Of a stretch of DNA of 64,000 bases, positions 41,201-46,976 are shown piece after piece. The position numbers were made by a program, and so were the translations under genes. The notes beneath the pieces were generated by a model. It was not told the DNA's origin and did no database searches. It worked only from the letters and a program-made list of their open reading frames with translations. The stretch comes from Sapria himalayana (taxonomy: Eukaryota; Streptophyta; Magnoliopsida; Malpighiales; Rafflesiaceae). Within the stretch, counting starts at the first letter, position 1, and each line of letters opens with the position of its first letter. The stretch is from NCBI GenBank assembly GCA_029783825.1, contig JAREIK010000801.1, positions 5,058,890 to 5,122,889 of the forward strand, read 5' to 3'.

Positions 41201-44200
41201 GGTTAGCATCACAAATATAAATTAAAATTATTTTCAATTCTTGGCAATAATGTCAATAACTCGTTAAGTATTTTTTTATTTGTACTAAAATTAATATAGG
41301 TATATGGTTATAACAAGTAATAAAGTAGATTGAAGTTATGAGTTTGGATATCATTCTTACAGGGATTAGTGTTTAGATTTTGAGATGTCAAAATCCTCGA
41401 CTATCTTGACCTACAACAAATAGGTAATTCAAAGAGGTCTAGGATTAATTAAATGGATGATAAAATGTGTGACCTTATCGGTCGCACTTCTCATTCTCAT
41501 CACCTAATCATCGGCAATAGTTCATGTGGGTAATGTGGATGATGCTAAGCATTTTATTGTTGCTGGATGCACATTCAGTCGTTTGTCGTAGTGATTGTCG
41601 CAAGTATGTGTTCTTATTCACCTGTCGGAGTCTTTATAAGAATTGCAAATTTTCTTGGGTAATCAAATAATGCACGTGTTCTTATTCATTACATAGTTCT
41701 TGTAAATAATGTCTTGGGTGTACATGTCTGTTGTCAGCATTTTATATAGAGACCTGCCTGTACACAAGCTCTAACAGCTTGTCACCCTTCTAAGAGTCAC
41801 ATATGTGTATTCTATTACTTTTCATTATCCTTAGAAACACATATGGGCATGATTGTTGGATATATTGGATGCTGAAGGTAATTTATTAATAATCATTTCA
41901 TAGTTAATATGATGATAGTATGCCAACATTTTTTATTCTCTCTCTCTCTCTCTCTCGGATGTGCAGAATTTAACAGAAAAAGAGGCGTGTATTGTGTGAT
42001 GTGTGCAGATGTGCGATAGCATACCAACATGCCATACATGCGTGACGGTGTGGTGCAGAACCCTTGAGAGAGATCTGTGTGGTACATAATGCAGGTGTGT
42101 GAGAGTTGTGCAGACGTGCAACAGGCATGTGATGCATGGAGTGTGTTCTGGTGCAGTGTGGTGTGTATGTCATGTGAGTGCAACAATGTGTGATGTGTGG
42201 TGCACTAGTTTATGTGGAGCATGCGTGTGCAAAGTTGTAGTGTGATGTGGTGTGGCACACATGTGATTGTGTGATGCAATATGATGTGTGTGCGATTGTA
42301 GGCGTGGTGTATGTTCCATGCATGCATTACATGAATCTGTGTGTGGCGCAAGTCTGTGTAGTAGTTTAGTGTGTTGTATTGTAGGGTAGTGCACTTGTGT
42401 CAGTGTGATGCATTGTGGTGTTACATTGTGATGCTGTGAGTTATGATATTTTGCCGCAGTGTGTTGTAATAGTTTTGGGTAGTGTTTTGTGATAGTTTGG
42501 GGTAGTGTGTTGTGGTAGTTTGGGGGCAGTCGGGTAGTTTTTAAGGTATTTTACTACTATTTTTGAAGTGTGGTGTGTGTGTGTGTGTGTGTGTGTGTTG
42601 TGATTGTAATATTTACCTGTTATGCTATTAAATAAAAGAAGTAAAAATTTTAGTTATTATTATGCAGGAGTTTTGACAGGGGAACTTCACAAGTCTTAGT
42701 TATTATTGTATGTGCTTTTTGTGTTACATTTTAGTTACCTGCTATGCTACACAAACCTTGGATGAGGCAGACAGAGAGCTCAAATGGAGCAATATTCCCC
42801 ATCACTCGCTTTAATTTCAAATGGAGCAATACTAGTTGTAGTAGAGGAAGTGGCATGAGATCTTTAGCTCAGTGCACATCTTGTAGGAAGGGTGGCCGTG
42901 TTAGGGGGAGTTGCTGAGGGTTATTTTTGGGCAGGAGATTGAAACTTCTAGGTTATTGATTTGGGAGAAAGTATTTTATATCACATATTATCATTCATTA
43001 TTTATTATTTTGTTTGCTGTCTCCCTAGATATTGTTAGAGCTAGTGATAAAATATCGTTATAGCATTTAAATGGATACTTTATATCACATATTATCATTC
43101 AAATAATTTATTTTTAATGATTTGTTTAGCAAAATAATCAAATTTTTATATTATTTTCTTTTTTATTGATACTATTTTGTAAGTTTTCTAGGTGGTTGAT
43201 AATCATTGATTCTTTGTTTGTTTATTTGTAACTCGGTCATATATGTGTTGAGGTTGAGAATTTTGGATCATAATATTAGTGAAATCTCTAAATTAGATTG
43301 AGACATGTCAAATAGGAAGGCAAAAGAATTTAAAATCATTTTCATCCAAATCATGTGATTAAAAATTTATTTGATCTGATTCATTCATTTATTTGAGCAC
43401 CTAGTATATTCGAGTCTTTCTTTATCTTTTAAATAAATGATTATGCTTTATTTATTTGTTTATTTTTTTCAAAATAAATCTTAGTTTTTTTTTTTTTTTC
43501 AATTATTTCTTGAAAGAATTGAAAATTATTTAAATAAAAAAAATATATAATAAATGACAATATTTTATAGCATCTCATAATTTTGGCACTAAATGTACTG
43601 ATTATCATATTTTATTAATACGACTCCTTTTGCTAGCACATCTTCATAAAATGAAATTTAAGATATATATATATGATTGAGATGTGTAGAATATTTCACA
43701 ATGATAAAAGTATTTTAAGATATTTTGGGGGAAATAATTTTAACCGTTAATTCCTTGAGCAATTGAATGTTTTTTCAGTGTGAAAAATCTTATTGTGTAT
43801 CATTTTAGGACTTATGTTCTGAAAAGAAATTATTATAAAATATTTGATAATAATTCTTTTGTTCAAAATCTCTCTCATGGGCATGATAAGATGACACCAA
43901 ATGTGATAAAGTGTCTTTATTAATTATTCGAGTACTCCATATCTACATAATTTTTTTTTTTTTTTTTTTTGAGACTGATATAATATTTTTCTATGTTTAT
44001 AAAAATTATAATTTTGAGGTGCATATGAAATAGCCGGCCCTAAATAGTTTATATGTATCATTGATGAATTACTCTTTAGGTGCCCAAAATTTTAAAAAAA
44101 AAATGTTCTTTATATGTACCATTGATGAAACAACGGGAAGTTTAGTTCAAGGAAAGAAAAAGTATAGTCTAAGAAAAGATATTAGAACACCCTTGTAAGG

Positions 44201-44400
44201 CAGTGGTAGTGGGTGTTGGAAGGTTGGCCAAGATGCAATAATTAATTTTCTAATTAAGGTTTTTTTTTTTTTTTGTGTTTTAGGGGAATGGTTCCGTATG
44301 CAGAATTGCTGCCATGACAACCGAATTCGTGTACAGATTTTTGCAGCAACAGTTGTGTGGCCTTGAATCACTGATTGGTGTTTTGCCATATCGGTTGTAG
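17108..44400 (+). CDS. URED: Urease accessory protein UreD, eight exons, about 27 kb
   Basis: UreD is a urease maturation factor that works with UreF and UreG in loading nickel into apo-urease. The protein was assembled from eight exons: 17108-17206, 17294-17359, 29526-29600, 29724-29768, 32772-33002, 33105-33187, 39070-39232 and 44284-44400. All introns are GT-AG; six are phase 0 and intron 6 splits one Gly codon. The joined frame is 292 residues, matching plant UreD length. Landmarks are VEKIRGKSTVT (8-18), VYSLTFGGG (44-52), IGDGCTVVVTTQSSTK (65-80), MPDPVTCFSTARY (107-119), DWITSGRHESGEKW (137-150), PPFIASCSRFG, and the C-terminal GVLPY. A TAA lies in frame immediately before the ATG, supporting this start. 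Introns 2, 4, 6 and 7 are 12.2, 3.0, 5.9 and 5.1 kb and filled with repeats, yet every exon is open, so the gene is probably functional. No other urease gene is present. Confidence 0.93.
17294..17359 (+). CDS. URED: UreD exon 2 (residues 34-55)
   Basis: Follows acceptor ttgcag. It encodes AVPSKIDAIWVYSLTFGGG and ends FVS before donor gtgagt. This holds the family's W(V/I)YSLT(F/Y)GGG motif. The frame continues open past the donor, but the conserved next residues (GD.IS) are found only at 29526. Confidence 0.92.
18010..21513 (+). mobile_element. hAT element B, left end lost, in UreD intron 2
   Basis: Same family and orientation as element C. The right end 'tttgacaccta' near 21513 follows a GC-rich subterminal block. 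On the left, similarity to C starts only at about 18014, matching C from about 24697, so roughly the first 50 bp, including the terminal repeat, are missing or unrecognisable. No 8-bp flanking duplication was found, as expected if the left end was lost. The conserved subterminal motif 'agggtagaatccgacg' (18373-18388) has a counterpart in C near 24981. The transposase is heavily mutated. Confidence 0.85.
18808..20904 (+). pseudogene. hAT transposase pseudogene (element B)
   Basis: Aligns along its length with the transposase of element C. It has a BED-type zinc finger near 19020-19110 (QYKYCKQILSWKSSCDTWHL, with Tyr where the first Cys is usual, the same as in C), then TFDN-like and 'RCMYHVINL'-like parts near 19700, 'ISSMFRKYLDD' near 20120-20150 inside the open stretch 20027-20347, and 'KYLKYW..ILFLYCLAVCMD', the usual lead-in to the hAT C-terminal dimerisation domain. 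The dimerisation domain near 20480-20640 is full of stops. The tail holds a 15-bp tandem repeat (gatgatgtgatgatt) near 20838-20890. It is older than C by number of breaks. Confidence 0.85.
21514..24637. other. UreD intron 2, part between hAT elements B and C
   Basis: AT-rich, no gene recognised. A possible short LTR lies at 23680-23883. A block at 24036-24136 is related to 28763-29020, on the far side of element C. The frame at 21693-21977 (minus) is a chance frame. Confidence 0.55.
23680..23883 (+). mobile_element. Possible short LTR (solo or partial copia-type)
   Basis: The segment begins tgttggagtg and ends attcaaca, with TG...CA ends typical of LTRs. It is T-rich inside, with 'gaataaaatcatg' resembling a polyadenylation region, and a purine-rich 'gaaagaaaa' sits directly before it. 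No matching 5-bp target duplication was found and the following bases are only vaguely like a primer-binding site, so this remains tentative. Confidence 0.3.
24646..28144 (+). mobile_element. hAT element C, 3.5 kb, both ends and 8-bp target duplication intact
   Basis: The left end is tagaagtgtcattcgggcc. The right end, read inward, is tagaggtgtcaaacgggcc. The flanks cctcaaaa at 24638-24645 and 28145-28152 are identical. The GC-rich subterminal regions (24660-24990 and 27960-28130) hold many ggcccg and gcacg/cgtgc repeats; two poly-C runs (12 C at 24914-24925, 14 C at 25073-25086) lie in the left part. The interior encodes a BED/hAT transposase with several breaks. This is the best preserved of the three copies and lies in UreD intron 2, in the same orientation as the gene. 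Confidence 0.95.
25416..27554 (+). pseudogene. hAT transposase (element C), nearly full length but frameshifted
   Basis: Domain order is that of a plant RICESLEEPER/DAYSLEEPER-like hAT transposase. There is a short N-terminal region from ATG 25416, a BED zinc finger at 25612-25720 (QYKYCMRLLTCKSS..HLKRDAELC, the first Cys of CxxC replaced by Tyr), the RNase-H-fold part with STFDNAF near 26222 and HVRCMYHVINLIVQAGMK near 26340, then YWSTIPFLYCLAACMD, and the C-terminal dimerisation domain at about 27120-27380 (ELSRYLDTDYC, PVLSRMTRNLL, SSVASELF). The tail is acidic (DDDDSYDTDLD) and ends at TGA 27552-27554. Stops and frame changes occur near 25530, 25843, 26290, 26510, 26775, 27080 and 27207, so no intact enzyme is made from this copy. 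Confidence 0.88.
28150..28575 (-). pseudogene. KASIII (3-oxoacyl-ACP synthase III) pseudogene fragment
   Basis: KASIII (FabH) starts fatty-acid chain synthesis in plastids. The minus-strand frame 28545-28282 contains ISNVLANIVDMSDEWISVSN, then VEAGRKSLKMTKIDPTDVDL, then DLFGSAHQI and a stop. This corresponds to the conserved KASIII run 'ISNDDL..IVDT.DEWI..RTGI', 'EAA.KAL.MA...P.D(I/V)DL' and 'DLFGSAPQI'. Beyond the stop, 'LTAA' and 'FENAVLIGVA' echo family motifs LTAACSGF and FKNVLVIGA, with the catalytic-Cys stretch between them deleted. No intron interrupts the segment, suggesting a retrocopy. Its downstream end lies directly against the target duplication of hAT element C, and 24600-24637 may be the displaced continuation. 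It is antisense to UreD inside intron 2. Confidence 0.8.
28763..29020 (+). repeat. 132-bp tandem duplication, related to 24036-24136
   Basis: 'taattaaatataattttgat' begins at 28801 and again at 28933, a period of 132. Both units continue through 'acaattaca.gtaatcatct' and 'gtatgag.caaattgattgg'. The same sequence type occurs once at 24036-24136 ('taaataatttaattgaacat' and then 'gaggcaaattgattaggac'), so related repeats flank the KASIII fragment and element C in direct orientation. Confidence 0.75.
29526..29600 (+). CDS. URED: UreD exon 3 (residues 56-80)
   Basis: Acceptor is gggtttag. It encodes GDYISCMFEIGDGCTVVV then TTQSSTK before donor gttagt. Conserved UreD reads GDSIS and IGDG followed by TTQSSTK. 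The Ser-to-Tyr at residue 58 and the 'MFE' at 62-64 are local departures. It lies 12.2 kb from exon 2, beyond two hAT elements. Confidence 0.92.
29724..29768 (+). CDS. URED: UreD exon 4 (residues 81-95)
   Basis: A 45-base exon between tttatag and gtagca, encoding IYKSLNSKTCGQLLE. This matches the conserved VYKA-type segment that follows TTQSSTK in UreD. It was recognised only because both splice sites, the phase and the protein alignment agree. Confidence 0.88.
29769..32771 (+). other. UreD intron 4
   Basis: A 3.0-kb GT-AG intron (donor gtagca, acceptor tatttag). The first 1.3 kb is AT-rich with no recognised content; the frame at 29994-30290 is unassigned. The rest is taken up by a decayed copia fragment (31160-32360). 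Confidence 0.75.
31160..32360 (+). mobile_element. Decayed Ty1/copia pol fragment (reverse transcriptase to RNase H)
   Basis: From 31168 the plus strand reads KARLVVRGF, a stop, and TFDVNY, the start of the copia reverse transcriptase (family KARLVA(K/R)G(F/Y)TQ). Near 31605 it reads YAQDILSEHDMLG, the family's 'KY..DLL...GML' element after the catalytic region. A 'YINDIFIF'-like remnant lies near 31455, where the family has YVDDM. Near 32185 'YFIIKEYI..VIIISYEK' fits the RNase H tail, and 'taactcaagaggggtgttgtg' near 32343 resembles the usual end of copia pol and start of the 3' LTR. Many stops and large gaps; not functional. Confidence 0.75.
32772..33002 (+). CDS. URED: UreD exon 5 (residues 96-172), largest exon
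   Basis: Acceptor is tatttag, donor is tca|gtatgt. It encodes 77 residues including MPDPVTCFSTARY, SSLVIVDWITSGRHESGEKW and QPMFLDS, the most conserved block of the protein. In most plant UreD the Pro-Asp-Pro motif is preceded by Ile or Val-Ile; here it is Ile-Met. Confidence 0.95.
33105..33187 (+). CDS. URED: UreD exon 6 (residues 173-199 plus two bases)
   Basis: Acceptor is ttcatag, donor is gg|gtaatt. It encodes VLLEQGGVTSLTERM then SGYNVIAMIILV and the first two bases of a Gly codon. The 102-bp intron before it and the shared phase with exon 7 fit the family. Confidence 0.92.
33720..34130 (+). other. Unassigned stretch with coding-like composition in UreD intron 6
   Basis: The plus strand reads LGLQDQLCKHLRDPYSTWEP then SKGIDGRYFER and a stop (about 33750-33845), and a second frame MSTSCDILKPKLSLIKDS from 33926. 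Base composition is more balanced than the surroundings. I do not recognise either peptide. It could be a captured gene fragment or a retrocopy piece; it is not part of UreD, because exons 6 and 7 join in phase without it. Confidence 0.3.
34770..34900 (+). repeat. Short imperfect tandem repeat, about 25-30 bp unit
   Basis: Three to four copies of a unit containing 'gggcaccac.ctatgagcct' (34797-34816, 34827-34844 and 34849-34868, and a decayed copy after). GC-richer than its surroundings. The patch also has 'gcccattt/gtgtcaaatg'-like words near 34604, recalling hAT subterminal sequence, but no element boundary is visible. Confidence 0.65.
35640..37620 (+). mobile_element. Second decayed Ty1/copia fragment in UreD intron 6
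   Basis: Weaker than the copy in intron 4 but ordered the same way. There is a reverse-transcriptase-like block near 36330-36750 with 'YVNDIVTII'-like sequence around 36670, QRHxTLLDM-like sequence near 36805, then an RNase H-like region at 36990-37480. The latter holds the family's 'DNQ' word near 37346, 'SNIYE.IK.I.INYYF.HE'-type sequence near 37380-37430 and 'INIFTKVF' at about 37488-37512 (family 'LADIFTK'). Stops are frequent. The upstream part 35640-36300 is assigned by position only. Confidence 0.6.
38400..38515. repeat. GC-rich patch with a 10-bp perfect inverted repeat
   Basis: gggcggcacg at 38429-38438 is the exact reverse complement of cgtgccgccc at 38500-38509, with more gggcca/tgccatggc words between. 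Composition resembles the subterminal DNA of the hAT family in this window, so this could be the leftover end of another copy. No terminal repeat or target duplication was found. Confidence 0.5.
39070..39232 (+). CDS. URED: UreD exon 7 (residues 200-254)
   Basis: Acceptor is ttttgtag, donor is cag|gtatgt. The first base completes Gly200. It then encodes PKLQHIQVQIQENVKIVM, a basic low-conservation linker, and PPFIASCSRFGVQ. In most relatives the last motif is FGP; here it is FGV. Confidence 0.92.
39710..40260 (+). repeat. Diverged direct repeat in UreD intron 7, copy 1
   Basis: Pairs with 41270-41905. Shared ordered landmarks are 'gtactaaaatta', 'aagta..aaagtagatt', a short 'ggaattagt/gggattagt' block, 'aataga/gtaattca', 'tgtgttcttattcacctg', 'tcttgggtgta.atgt', and 'aagaaacaca.c.gg.atgatt' or its equivalent, then 'ggatgct'. 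This looks like the non-coding part of a retroelement duplicated within the intron. Confidence 0.6.
41270..41905 (+). repeat. Diverged direct repeat in UreD intron 7, copy 2
   Basis: Second copy of the 39710-40260 repeat, about 1.55 kb downstream. It carries an extra internal segment, including a second 'gtgttcttattca' (41670), so one copy has gained or the other has lost sequence. Confidence 0.6.
41937..42600. repeat. CT microsatellite followed by TG-rich low-complexity tract
   Basis: (CT)n at 41937-41957 is followed by about 640 bases rich in tgtg, gtgca and gtggtg words on the plus strand, ending in pure (GT)n at 42573-42599. The His/Thr/Pro-rich minus-strand frames at 41893-42394 are translations of this composition and not genes. 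Similar TG-rich text recurs at about 47000-47310 and inside the LTRs at the right end, suggesting a retroelement source. Confidence 0.75.
44284..44400 (+). CDS. URED: UreD exon 8 (residues 255-292 and stop)
   Basis: Acceptor is tgttttag. It encodes GNGSVCRIAAMTTEFVYRFL then QQQLCGLESLIGVLPYRL and TAG at 44398-44400. The segment matches the conserved UreD C-terminus '(V/I)RIA..(T/S)E.VY.FL(R/Q).QL..LE'. Confidence 0.93.
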   Translation, partial: GNGSVCRIAAMTTEFVYRFLQQQLCGLESLIGVLPYRL

Positions 44401-44593
44401 CTGCCTTAAAGGTATTATTGATGCTTGTTGCTAGGATCTTTTTTTTTTTTTATGTTGATTCATCTTTATTCGGTCTCGGGTGGTTTCTTTTAGCTTATCT
44501 TGTTTGGATTGTAGTTTCTTCTAGTGTTATGTTGGCTGAGTTGATTTGGCCTTGAAACATTTTGCATGATCTCATAAGCATGGCTTTAAACAA

Positions 44594-44841
44594 TTGCTTA
44601 CCTCTTTGTCAATTGAACTATCAAATTATTGGTATATGTTCTTCATATGATTAGGTTGCTTGTCTCTTTGTCAATTGAATTATCATATTGTTGGTTAATG
44701 TTTTTCATATGGTTAGGTTGTTTGTCTATTTGTCAATTGGATTATTACGTTGATTGTGTATGTTCTACATATGGTTGGGTTGCTTGCCTCTTTGTCAGGT
44801 GGACTATCTTGTTGTTGGTCTATGTTCTGCATGTGGTTTGT
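44594..44841 (+). repeat. 62-bp minisatellite, four copies, just after the UreD stop
   Basis: Units start at 44594, 44656, 44718 and 44780, exactly 62 bases apart. Each contains 'ttg.ttg.ct.tttgtca', then 'attat' or similar and 'atgttct.catatggttagg', with 10-20 percent differences between units. The array lies 194 bases after the stop codon, so it is probably transcribed in the UreD 3' untranslated region. The 99-residue frame at 44629-44928 is a by-product of the repeat; 62 is not a multiple of three and the repeat is read in a different frame in each unit. Confidence 0.9.
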
Positions 44842-44949
44842 TTGGCATCCCTTTCTCTTCATAGACTAATCACATGTTATTTTTCAGCTCATTTATGGGG
44901 TTTGGAGCAATGGGATTGGAGCAAGTAAAGCTCTCATCTCAATAATATG

Positions 44950-44955
44950 AATAAA
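44950..44955 (+). promoter_or_regulatory. Candidate polyadenylation signal for UreD
   Basis: AATAAA lies 550 bases after the stop codon, beyond the 62-bp repeats, with T- and A-rich sequence after it. In AT-rich DNA this hexamer is common by chance, so this is only a position to test against transcripts. Confidence 0.25.
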
Positions 44956-45947
44956 GTGTTTGATAATTCAACACATACTTAGATATATATAGAGATGTGT
45001 GCATGAGTGATTGTGTGTGTGTCTGTGTCTGTTTTGTAAAGACTATTTTTTATGAAAGTTTACAGTATGGTGATGCCCTCCAAGTTTGGTTTTGTTTTGA
45101 ATTTTAAAAAATAATTAGGCAATATAATCTTTCTTAAGAATGTAGAAAAAACCATTGAATAAAATGTATCAAACATAATAATTAACTTCCCAACTTTTAA
45201 AAGTGAGAAAATATTTTTTTGCTTTTAAAAATATTTGAAATTTTTAAATTTTAATTTTTTTTATTTTATTACTAATTTATTGTCTAAAAAAAATATTGTG
45301 CTTTTAAAAAAACTCAAAAGTTAACCAAAATCCAAACCCAAAACCTTGGGGTTTAGATTTGGGTAAAATTAAAAAAAAAAACTATTGTTGTTTTGTTAAA
45401 AAAATATATCAAGAATCCTTCCATTCCCACCTCATCATTTGGTGATGCTCTATCTATGAACCACTCAGATTTCTCATCAATATCTCATGAAAATGAAATA
45501 AATGCACCACATCAAAATTGGAATTCATAATGCACCAACAATGTATTTCATAAAAATCCCTCCACGGAAACACTTAGTAATTCAATGCAACTTTGATGCA
45601 AATGATTTTTGAAATACTTTATGAAAAATATTTTAAAATATTTTGGTTTCTTCGAGATTTAGAGCTATGAGATTTAACAAATAGATTTTTATCAAACTTA
45701 TAAACAAAAAACACTTATTGAAGTTATTTTGGTGAAATGAAAATTACCAAATTTATTATTTAAAAAATTGGAAAATTTTAGGATCCTTGTAGAATTAAGA
45801 AATTTGATTGCATCATATATTTATGGATCCATTGAAAATATAAAAAGAATTTAGAATACATAAAATGGTGAGCTTTTTTATATTTTGATTATAGTGAAAT
45901 ATGTGAAAATATTGGGTTAAGAAATTATGTGGTAGACATTACAAGGT

Positions 45948-46250
45948 ATTGAGGTGTTGTGATTTAATCACACCTAGATCAAGTCTAAGATCTTGGCTTA
46001 GTGGACTAAGGAAAGTGATGGAGGTGTTGACAAAATTATTGTATTCTAAACCTTTAAGGGTTATGTGAGGGTGTATTTGGCTAGTATGTCTTGATAAGAT
46101 TTGGCTATAGCAGATTGAGGTGTTGTGATTGAATCATGCATAGATCGAGTCTATGATCCAGGCTTTGAGGACTAAGGAAAGTAATGGAGGTATAGAGAGG
46201 ATGAGTTGGTTTTAGAACATTTGGTTAGTGGAATGTGAAGAAGCAAGGAT
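45948..46250 (+). repeat. 166-bp tandem duplication
   Basis: 'gaggtgttgtgatt' occurs at 45951 and 46117, each followed by 'aatca' and later 'agat', 'agtcta', 'gat' and 'gactaaggaaagt.atggagg' at matching distances. Two copies are visible, diverged by perhaps one fifth. It lies upstream of a retrotransposon primer-binding site and may be part of that element's LTR. Confidence 0.75.
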
Positions 46251-46963
46251 AATTACAATTTGCATGTGAAGGTGTCTTGACCTTGTGGTCAAGTTGTGTT
46301 TGGGTCCATAGTGACATTCAATCACCAAGATACTTAAGCAAACTTTCTTTAAAATCTTGTCATATTTTAAAAGTGGAATATTCCTTTTATATGTAATTAT
46401 TATCAAAATATTTAAATGTGAGGAAGCTTTTTATTTTGAAATGTGTTAAACATAATATGTTGGATGAAGTACTAGTAGCCTAAAAGATGGAACTTTTTGA
46501 ATTCAAATAAAATGACTTTATATATTCCATTCTTGTGGGTGAAATCATTAGCATATAAATGGTGCCTATAATGGACATGTGATGGTAGTATGCATCCAAA
46601 AAGTATTTTCTATTCGGATCATTGGAAGACTAAAAACCTTGATTGATATTTTATAAAGAATATGATGAGTTGTCTCCCCGTGGTATTGAATTTGTGACAT
46701 TATTTGAACTTTTAGATTTTGCATTTTTCATGTTTATAATGTGTAGAGTATGTTATGAATTAGATTTGTTGCAATTATTTTATGTTGTTTATTTGTATTT
46801 TATGTTGATGATGAGAGTACTAAACAAGTGGATTGGCCTAATTTACTTTTTTTTGTTATATATATATGATTGCAGATTATGTTTAAGTGATGAACATTAT
46901 AAATGGTTTATATGATTTTGATATTTCATTTCATCTTATTTTGCCTTGACTTTTTTTTTAACA

Positions 46964-46976
46964 TGGTATCAGAGCC
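46964..46976 (+). mobile_element. LTR retrotransposon primer-binding site
   Basis: tggtatcagagcc is the standard primer-binding site complementary to the 3' end of plant initiator-Met tRNA. It directly follows an LTR-like end 'taaca' at 46959-46963. The LTR would therefore lie to the left (start not located, somewhere after about 45950) and the internal region to the right. No gag or pol sequence was recognised downstream, and a matching 3' LTR was not found. Confidence 0.75.

Larger units (their letters stand above)
39233..44283 (+). other. UreD intron 7
   Basis: A 5.1-kb GT-AG intron (donor gtatgt, acceptor gttttag). It holds a diverged direct-repeat pair (39710-40260 and 41270-41905), a CT run, a 650-bp TG-rich tract (41958-42600) and AT-rich unassigned DNA. 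Poly-T runs at 43481-43499, 43951-43970 and 44261-44274 are notable; the last forms the polypyrimidine tract before exon 8. Confidence 0.75.
44401..45940. other. UreD 3' flank and AT-rich spacer
   Basis: The likely 3' untranslated region starts after the TAG at 44398-44400 and includes four 62-bp repeats and an AATAAA at 44950. Beyond that the DNA is AT-rich with a short (GT)n near 45016-45035. No gene is recognised. Confidence 0.6.

Noticed and set aside
41893..42394. His/Thr-rich minus-strand frames
   Set aside because: Translation of the TG-rich low-complexity tract and CT microsatellite.
44629..44928. A 99-residue frame after UreD
   Set aside because: It is produced by four copies of a 62-bp repeat read in shifting frames; the peptide is not conserved between units in a single frame.
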